Shown: one piece after another, positions 56,665 to 64,000 of the stretch | Layout: each line of letters starts with the position of its first letter | How positions within the stretch are numbered: the stretch's first letter is position 1 | Source of the DNA: Dryomyza anilis | Lineage: Eukaryota; Arthropoda; Insecta; Diptera; Dryomyzidae | Reading direction: 5' to 3' | DNA: 64,000 nucleotides | Assembly: GCA_951804985.1 (NCBI GenBank) | Contig: OX638131.1 | Span: 40,056,044-40,120,043 of the forward strand | Program-made: the position numbers and the translations under genes | The notes under the pieces: generated by a model | Seen by the model: the letters and a program-made list of their open reading frames with translations, nothing else | Told to the model about the DNA's origin: nothing | Databases searched by the model: none

Positions 56665-57816
56665 TTAACTCATCACACTAAAACTCACCACATTAAAACT
56701 CATCACACTAAAACTCAACTCACTAAAATTCACCACATTAAAACTCACCACACAAAAACTCGCCACACTAAAACTCACCACACTAAAATTCACCCTAAAA
56801 TTTACCACACTAAAACCCACCACACTATAATTCACCACACTAAAACTCACCACAATAAAATTCACTACACTTAAACTCACCACAATAAAATTCATCACAC
56901 TAAAACTCACCACAATAAAATTCACCACACTAAAATTCACGACACTAGAACTCGCCACACTAAAATTCACCACACTAAAATTCACCACACTAAAACCCAC
57001 CACACTATAATTCACTACACTAAAACTCACCACACTAAAATTCACTACACTAAAACACACCACACTAAAACTCGCCACACTATAATTCACCACACTAAAA
57101 CCCACCACACTAAAACCCACCACACTATAATTCACCACACTAAAACTCACCACACTAAAATTCACTACACTAAAACTCACCACAATAAAATTCAACACAC
57201 TAAAATTCACCACACTAAAACTTACCACACCACAACTCGCCACACTAAAATTCACCCTAAAATTCACCACTAAAACCCAGCACACTATAATTCACCACAC
57301 TAAAACTCACCACATTAAAACTCACCACACTAAAATTCACCATTCTAAAACTCACCACACTAAAACTCACCACACCAAAACTCACCACACCAAAACTCAC
57401 CACATCAAAACTCACCACACTAAAACTCACCACACTTAAACTCACCACACCAAAATTCACCACACCTAAACTCACCACAGTAAAACCCACCACACTAAAT
57501 CTTCTACTGGGAAAAACTCTGCGGGAAAGAATTTTACGGGAAAGAATTCTACCGGGATGAATTCTGCGGAAAGAATTCTACGGGAAAGCGTTCTTTTTAC
57601 GGGGAAGATTTCTACTGGCAATAATTGTACAGAAAAGCGCAGTCTGAGAAAGAATTGTCTTTGAGAAAAGTTGTTTTGGCGGAGAATTATTATTTGGTTA
57701 CCACATTTATAAAACCAATAAAAAAACTCATATAAATAATAAAAATGTTTTTTTATGTTAATAAAATCGCTCCATATCTTTGAATTCACAAAATCTCACA
57801 AAACGAGTCCAGCTAG
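56665..57816 (+). mobile_element. Helitron-like element HL3, largest minisatellite
   Basis: About 55 units of the 15-bp repeat ACTCACCACACTAAA (56670-57495), then CTACTGGGAAAAACTCTGCGG and GGGAAAGAATT repeats (57500-57600), TTGAGAAAAGTTGTTTTGGCGG (57660), and the end CGAGTCCAGCTAG with T following at 57817. Same order and end as HL1. The left border is undefined. Open frames of 206 and 78 codons on the minus strand come from the repeat. Confidence 0.75.
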
Positions 57817-58999
57817 TGTACAATAAATTTCCAATGTCAAAATTTGTTTTGTATTTCTTTAAATTTTCAATATTATAATAAAATTTTCAAAGTTTCCATA
57901 AAATTTCACATTCAAAAAATGTTCAAATATTTCAATAAATAGTCAATTTATCAATAATTTTTTAAATTTATATTTTAAAGTCAATAAAATTAATCAAAAA
58001 TGGGTAACTTTTTAATCTTTCAAATTTTCAATAAATTTAAAAATCGTTTAAAAATCAACTCAATTCATATACAATTTCAAGAGCCTTGATTTACTGCTTT
58101 TTTACTTCTCAAAACTAGGATTGCTCCTTTTTAAAAATACTAATTTTTAAGACATTACCATCTAATTCAAACTTTATGTTAGACCATTATTCAATATATT
58201 TAAAATGCTACCACGATCATCGAAAATCAATCCAGTTGACATCAGGTTGTTCTTAATTTTAGAATATTCGAAGAAAAACAAAATTTTATACTAAAACACG
58301 ATTGTATTTTAACCAATATTTCAATTTAAGGCGCACTGGTTTATGGAAATGTCCATCATTTACTAAATTTTATTAAGACTTTGCTAATTTAAAAAAGGCT
58401 AAATAAATTAACTCCAAAATTTAAAGCGAAACACAAAAATAAAAGACTAAATCTAGCTTTAAAAAGGCTAAACTGTCAACAATGGTTATAAGTGTTTAAA
58501 ACAAGTAATAAGTAATCATTGCAAACATTCGTTTGTTTGACACATATACTTCGCATGAAATCCATCTTTGGGTGTGGGAATTTTCTTTTTTTTTTTGCGC
58601 AAATGATTGAATTTCATAATGATTATGGCTTTGTTTTTTTGTTAACAATATTTAATGATAAAAATGTGTAAATGATCAAAAGGTTTGTTGTGAATACCAA
58701 TTTATACATGCATGATTGTCTATTTGCTTTAATCCTGTCAATGAACAACAGAAAAGTAGAGATTTTAAAAACGAATATGATTAATGAATATGCTTCAATT
58801 TAGTTAAACGATTGCCACAATCATAAAACAATTTTACACTTTCGCAATCAGGTTTTTTCTTTGAGTGTAGCCGGACAATGATCGCTGCAACTAAAAACAT
58901 GCCTGACGTGAGTATCTGGGTATATGATGTATTTGCAATAACAAAATAAAAATATAATAAAAATATTTTTTAGCAATAATTCTTGTTCGTGGAGTAATT
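57817..58999. other. AT-rich DNA
   Basis: Very AT-rich. GGTTTTTTCTTTGAGTG|TA near 58850-58870 is another TA-flanked terminus of the CACTCAAAGAAAAAA type. No gene. Confidence 0.4.
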
Positions 59000-60720
59000 A
59001 ACGTCGATTTCAATAAACCGGGCACAGAAAGCGGACACGAAAACCACAAAATAAATATAAATAGAAGACGGACTGTGTAGATGTGAAGACTTCGTTGTTT
59101 CTGAGGAGACAGTGAAAATGATGAGCAGGCAGTTTGAGGTTACGTACAAAGAATGGAGCGACGCGCATGCGCGAAGATGTAATAAACGTCAACACCTTTT
59201 ATTGGAGAGTCCATCAAGTACAAGAAGTAAATAATAATAATAATAAAAAAAATACAATGAACAATAAAAAAAGAAATAATAAAATAAAGAAACACACACA
59301 AAATTCAAATAAAAGCGAAGCGCTACAAATTGTCAGCCTAGAGGCACTTGAGGCCGAAGTCACTCCGTAGAAACGGCCGCACCACACACGCCGAAGGGCA
59401 AAGAGCGCCACGAGTCCACAGCAATTAATCACACATTTGATGGCTAAATAATGACACCTGAAAATTAAGTAGAATCGCCGCGCGAAGAATGAAGAAGACC
59501 GCAACATGTGTGAGGATGGCTCTTGACCACAATCACAATCACGAAGCAGGCTGCTGCACAAACGAACAATGCATTTGTCATTTGTATTAAGAAAAGATTT
59601 GTTTGGCACAAATAAAACTATGTTTCTCATAGTATTGAAGAATGCTTGAATTGCATTGAACGGCGCACAATGCAACGAATTAATTGTGCGCGCGAACAAT
59701 TGATTCGGGCGCTCATTTATGAGCAACATTAGCGCAACGTTATTGCAAATGGGCATAGCAGACCCAACAGAACGGATCGGACCGGACCGGATCAGTCCTC
59801 TGACCCCTGCCACTCAGCATTCAACACGCACCAGGCCGCACTCAACGGCGTTGTGAGATTGAAATGAAGTTGTTATGCGGCACAGGCACAGCGGGTGCCT
59901 GTGTTAACAAAATCTTTTAGCCCGGTTTTAAATGGTGCCTGGGTGCCGTGCTGTCTTTCTTTCTTTCCGCTTCGTGTGAGCCATAAAGTGTGCGAGCCGA
60001 GGCGATGCGATGGGATGGGATGAGTTGCTTTGCGAACAAAATCAAAAGTGGAAACGTCCGAATCACACACAACTTTGGAGGTCTTCATTTGGTCAGCGCT
60101 GTGTTGTTGAAAATTATTTGTAATATTATTTTTGTTGTTGTTGTTGCTGTTGGTATTGTGCCAGATCTCACGGCAGAGCCACGCAGAGGCGTTGACCAAT
60201 ATTAGTTTTGTTTCCTCTTGCCGCAGCAGACAACCTGCACGTAATCTCACAGATCCGATTTGCAGTTGTTATCATTTATCAAATAATCCATTTATCTTAA
60301 TTTGTCAGGCGCTGCTCTTTCTACGCTCGATCATCTTCTCCAAAATCCGCATTTAATTGCCCAGCGCATAGTCATAATCCTTAAGCCTTTATCCCTTCCA
60401 CCCGGCATCCTTTGTGCGTTTCGTGGCGGCACCGAGCTGAAATATTTTTCAATCGGGTTCAGTTGAAACCGTTACCAAACGAAGGCGTAACCTCTGCGCC
60501 ACTCAACTCAACGGCTGGCTGTCCGGCTGGCCCGATTTGTTAGCCGCAGCATGGCCTGCAACTTGTTTAAGTTGTGTCTGTGGCTCTGAGAGGCCTTTGC
60601 CTAATTACGGCATTTAGGTGTCGAAATGATTTGCTTTCTGCCACGTCCAAGCCAGACCAGGCGAACAACGTCTTTTGCGTTAATGTTGACGCACGTTGAT
60701 CTACGTTGTAGTGCAATAAA
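59000..60720. other. Large GC-richer unique island
   Basis: Not repeated in the window. It contains GATCGGACCGGACCGGATC (59765), GAGGCGATGCGATGGGATGGGATG (60000) and a long conserved-looking stretch at 60400-60720 including GAGAGGCCTTTGCCTAATTACGGC. A 199-codon minus frame (59214-59813) ends in a Leu/Phe run read from AT-rich DNA and has no domain; a 125-codon minus frame at 59873 is Asn-rich. No splice pair stood out. Probable regulatory DNA. Confidence 0.4.
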
Positions 60721-61764
60721 GTTGTCAAATATTTTTACAAAGTCATTTTGTTGATAGGTTTCTTGTGTTTTATTTTGTTGGTTTTTGCTTTATGGTTCTG
60801 TTAATTTTAAAGGTGTTTTTGTTTAAGATCTGGTTCTGTGTTAAATGCATTTTAAAAGGTTTTTACATTTTCATTTTCATTTTTGTGCAGTTTACATAAA
60901 GAAATCTTAAAACTAGAAAATAAGTACATCATGTTTTAATGATTGTGCAAATTCTATAACATACACGAAGCAATAATGTTGAAATAACAACATAGTGATC
61001 TAATTCATATTCATGTTTGAAATCTTTTTTCTTGTTTCTAATCATTAAATTAATTAACAATAGTTGACATTAATGCATATTGTAAACTCAGATAACATTA
61101 TATATTTATTAACAATCATTCAATTTATCTGGCATTTTTTATACAATAACACAGCATTAAAAAAAATAATCGTGATCTTTGAATGATTTTCCCCACGACC
61201 TCATATTTAGTTTTTCTCAGATTACCTAAAGTTTTTACGTAAAAAAAAATTAGGCAATTCTCGACTTTTTTTCAACATATTTTGGAATTTAAATTTTTAC
61301 AGATTAGAATTTTCGATCTGATTTCTTTCGTATGCCATTGAGAAAACTTCAGCTATTTGAAATAGCTGATTGATCTTAATAAAATTATGGCCAGTTTAAC
61401 ACAAAAATATTAATTTTAGGGTCTACCTATTATTTGTAGCATAACATTTATGACTTTCATAATAAAATAAAAGTATATATTCTATATCAGGGTAGATCTA
61501 TGAGATTTCTTTGGTTTTGCAAATCACTTTTTAAATCCTGAAATTAAAGTGAAATTCTGGAATGCGATTAAGGAACGAGCTATCACGTCAGGATTTCCAA
61601 TACAACGAATAGTTATATTTTTTGTACTTATGAAAATTTGAAAGATATGCATTTAGTGCTTAATATAATAGAAACCATAAATCACATGGCTTTGACTTCT
61701 ATGACAATTTTTGCTGTTTTGATGTGCTTAATATTTTTCCCAAAGCCATAATGATTTATTAATA
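60721..61764. other. AT-rich DNA
   Basis: No gene or repeat border recognised. Confidence 0.4.
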
Positions 61765-61981
61765 AAGGGTTTTTCAATAAGGGCGCTACAAAAGTTTTTT
61801 TCAATGATTTTTCAACAGGGACGCTACAAACGTGGAGCGACAGGGACAGCAAACAACGCCATATTTCTTGCCGCTCTTTTGACGTTTCTCTTCAGTAAGG
61901 TTTACCATTTCATGATGGAAAGATATACCAACAACGAGTCGAAATTATTAAAATTTACTACCGAAATTCGAATTCGTTGTA
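61765..61981 (+). pseudogene. 5' end of a mariner-like (DUF4817-type) transposon
   Basis: After TA at 61763 comes AAGGGTTTTTCAATAAGGG and GCGCTACAAAA, the terminus shared with 63767. A second, diverged copy of this terminus follows at 61806 (TTTTTCAACAGGGACGCTAC). An ATG at 61918 starts MERYTNNE; a small frameshift then moves to VEIIKIYYRNSNSL in the next frame, the N-terminal helix-turn-helix region typical of DUF4817/mariner-like transposases. It is cut by SINE S8 after about 23 codons. Confidence 0.7.
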
Positions 61982-62290
61982 GCCGCGGTAGCTCAGTGGT
62001 TAGTGCGTAGGCCTGCGAGCCGAAAGGTCCCCGGTTCAAGCCTGGACTGGGGCTAACAACATCTTTTCATAGAAACATTTTTCTATACCGCGATACCTCT
62101 CGGCAGTAAATGGTAAACCTACGAGAGTAAAACCATTGCCTATGAAAAGCTCACACCCGCCGTTCGGATTCGGCAAAAAACTGTAGGTTCCACCACTTTG
62201 AGTACAAATATAACGCGCACAGCTCAAAGTGGTGAGAGAGAGCTCGGCCTAAGTTCTTATAGAACTGTAGTGCCAAACTATTATTATTAT
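61982..62290 (+). mobile_element. SINE copy S8 inside the transposon
   Basis: Full head GCCGCGGTAGCTCAGTGG, B-box GGTTCAAGCC and (TTA)n tail. Interrupts the transposase remnant. No clear duplication, as S9 occupies its 3' flank. Confidence 0.9.
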
Positions 62291-62298
62291 AGATATGA

Positions 62299-62610
62299 GC
62301 CGCGGTAGCTCAGTGGTTAGTGCGTTGTACAGCGAGCCGAAAGGTCCCCGGTTCAAGCCAGGACTGGGGCTAACAACATCTTTTCATAGAAACATTTTTC
62401 TATACCGCGCTACCTCTCGGCAGTAAATGGCAAACCTACGAGAGTAAAACCATTGCCTATGAAAAGCTCACACCCGCCGTTCGGATTCGGCAATAAACTG
62501 TAGGTCCCACTACTTTGAGTACAAATATAACACGCACAGCTCAAAATGGTGAGAGAGCTCGGCCTAAGTTCTTATAGGACTGTAGTGCCAAACAATTATT
62601 ATTATATTTA
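62299..62610 (+). mobile_element. SINE copy S9, tandem to S8
   Basis: Full-length copy starting eight bases after the tail of S8. AGATATGA is present before it (62291-62298) and after it (62612-62619), an 8-bp duplication, so S9 is the later arrival. Confidence 0.9.
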
Positions 62611-62825
62611 CAGATATGAAGCCTTGGATAGTGTCTACATTTGGTTCTCAGACAATAACTACTACAGTTTTTTCAATAGATCAACGGTAATATTGCGGTC
62701 ATTTTACGACCTTTATGGTCGTATATCTCGTAAACCTGACGTGATAGGACATAGTTTGATGGGTGAAATTTCCTCAGGTTACTCAAGGATTCTAAAAAAA
62801 TTGTCAAATCTCCGTCACTAAATTT
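62611..62825. other. DNA between SINE S9 and the TTCGTA block
   Basis: No clear continuation of the transposase. A 91-codon frame crossing from the SINE has no domain. TTTACGACC..GGTCGTATA at about 62703 is a short inverted repeat. Confidence 0.4.
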
Positions 62826-63700
62826 AGTGTCGCACTGTGTTATTCGTAAAAAACACAAATTGTTCGAAAAATTCTACATATAGCCTAACAGTTTACGAAG
62901 GTTTAGTAATTTATTAGTAGAAAAATCGAAAAATTACTAAAAAAATATAACGAAAGTTTCGTAATTTAAACGAAATATTTGTAATTTTGTTGTTATTTTA
63001 ATTTTACGAATATGGGTTCATAATATATACGAAACGTTCTTAAAAATATTTTAGAAAAAAATTAGAAATTTCGTGTATTCTACGAATTATTCGTGTATTT
63101 TACGAAATAAAAAAATTACAAAAAAAATATTTCGTAAAATGTCCTAGAAATTATTTTGATATTGCAGTATTAGTAATTTATAATAAGTACAATTATATTT
63201 GCTATTAAGAATTTATTTTTGATTAAAATGCACTCAAATATTTAGTAAAATACTTAAAAGAACTTTGGTAAATTTATGAAAAAATAACGAATGTTATTTT
63301 TGTATTTTACGAAACTATTCTTAGATGTATATCTACGAAAGTCATTCGTACATAATATGAAAGATCGTTATTTTTATTCGTATTTTTTTTATATTTTTGT
63401 ACCTTGTTATTAATATTTTCGTAATTTTTACGAAAGTGTTTATACTATTAACTATAGAATTTGTACATTTTATGTGACATTCGTAAAATTATGAATACTT
63501 GATTTGTAATACATACAACTCGTTCGTAAAACATATTTTTGGAAAAAAATAATTAACAAATGTTTCGTGCATTCTACGAAACTGTCGTATTTTTACGACA
63601 TAAAAACATTTCGATTTCGTAGAATCTTTTAGAAGTTATATATTATTATTTTCACATAAGCTGGAAAATGTTTTAATTAATTATAAAAGTATGAACATTT
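62826..63700. repeat. AT-rich block dense in TTCGTA/TACGAA
   Basis: More than 20 occurrences of TTCGTA or TACGAA in under 900 bases, in both orientations (for example TTTCGTAATTTTTACGAAAG at 63417-63436), with no fixed period. Could be an old palindromic element or satellite. No open frame. Confidence 0.6.
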
Positions 63701-63734
63701 GTAGAGGATCTTCAGTTGACTCTATTGTTGGTTA

Positions 63735-64000
63735 CTAAGGTAAACCCATTGAAAGTAACACATATAAAGGTTTTTCAATAAGAGCGCTACAAAAACGGTT
63801 TTGGATATCAATGAAATTCTTTATTCCTGTAAAAGTACGTTCGATGCATGTATGGAACTCGATTTCTTTTGCATGGCCACCACGGGCACGCTTGCAGAAG
63901 TCCAGACGTTGAACCCAATTTTCGACGGTTTTCAAGCATAAATCGGCCGATACTGCTGCAATTTTACGTTCGATATTCGTACGAAGTTCATCAATCGTCG
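63735..64000 (-). pseudogene. 3' part of a mariner-like (DUF4817-type) transposase, window edge
   Basis: The minus frame runs open from the window edge: TIDELRTNIERKIAAVSADL near the edge, then VENWVQRLDFCKRARGGHAK and EIEFHT (about 63830). This is the conserved C-terminal end of mariner-like transposases that carry an N-terminal DUF4817 domain. The family normally stops right after the IFHT-like motif; here the frame continues through the terminus to 63735, so the stop codon appears lost. The terminus AAGGTTTTTCAATAAGAG begins at 63767 after TA. Upstream coding lies outside the window. Confidence 0.75.
63767..63800 (+). repeat. Terminal inverted repeat of the DUF4817-type transposon
   Basis: AAGGTTTTTCAATAAGAG then GCGCTACAAAAAC after TA (63765-63766); matches the terminus at 61765 with one indel and one substitution. 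Here it is the end next to the transposase C-terminus, at 61765 the end next to its N-terminus, as expected of an inverted-repeat pair. Confidence 0.8.

Noticed and set aside
56665..57285. 206-codon minus frame as a gene
   Set aside because: It is a translation of the 15-bp minisatellite inside a Helitron-like element; the same happens at 39704-40088 and 12096-12509.
59214..59813. 199-codon minus frame as a gene
   Set aside because: No domain; ends in a Leu/Phe run read from (AAT/AAA)n; no splice or promoter context.

Overview
The window reads as AT-rich, repeat-laden nuclear DNA of a higher (brachyceran, probably schizophoran) fly. The clues are mini-me/DINE-1-like elements with (GTCY)n tracts, opa-like CAG/CAA stretches, a TATA plus TCAGT initiator core promoter in an LTR, and many short TIR elements. 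I find no complete protein-coding gene, no rRNA or functional tRNA gene, no CRISPR array and no bacterial or organellar DNA. The species cannot be named from this sequence. The DNA looks like a long intron and/or intergenic territory of a host gene.

Host-gene signals are sparse and all on the + strand. A TATA-containing candidate first exon lies at about 12939-13338 (donor GG|GTGAGC). A 36-nt candidate microexon lies at 38732-38767, with a good acceptor and donor, length divisible by three and phase 1-1. GC-richer unique islands at 12640-13350, 16560-17700, 21905-22200, 28960-29480, 45030-45900, 49540-50700, 53860-54260 and 59000-60720 stand out from the AT-rich background and are the best candidates for regulatory DNA or untranslated exons.

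The rest is a layered record of mobile elements. (1) A tRNA-derived SINE of about 310 bp with A and B boxes and a (TTA)n tail: at least nine copies plus a 5'-truncated tail, several with target-site duplications of 8-14 bp. (2) Mini-me/DINE-1-like elements at 7488, 10071, 26266, 27136, 33297 and 55513. (3) Four copies of one solo-LTR family, all next to ATAT or a one-base variant. (4) Helitron-like elements ending GTCCA..CTAG|T that carry a 15-bp minisatellite (12096, 39484, 56665, with related pieces at 8410, 34140 and 42900). (5) hAT-like elements with 8-bp duplications (24916-25770, 42003-43356). (6) Many TA-targeting elements whose ends resemble CACWCAGAAAAA. (7) Foldback elements with long arms (2490, 23384, 46168). 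(8) Two ends of a mariner-like transposon with DUF4817-type transposase remnants (61765 and 63767). (9) A non-LTR reverse-transcriptase tail pseudogene (9864-10070).

Nesting gives a relative insertion order. SINE copies are split by a mariner MITE, a hAT element and a third TIR element, and the intact SINE copies act as empty-site references. Likewise a 218-bp tandem duplication at 5552-6523 preserves an unoccupied copy of the site hit by an LTR. Long open frames at 12096, 39704-40088 and 56665-57493 are by-products of a 15-bp repeat and are not genes.
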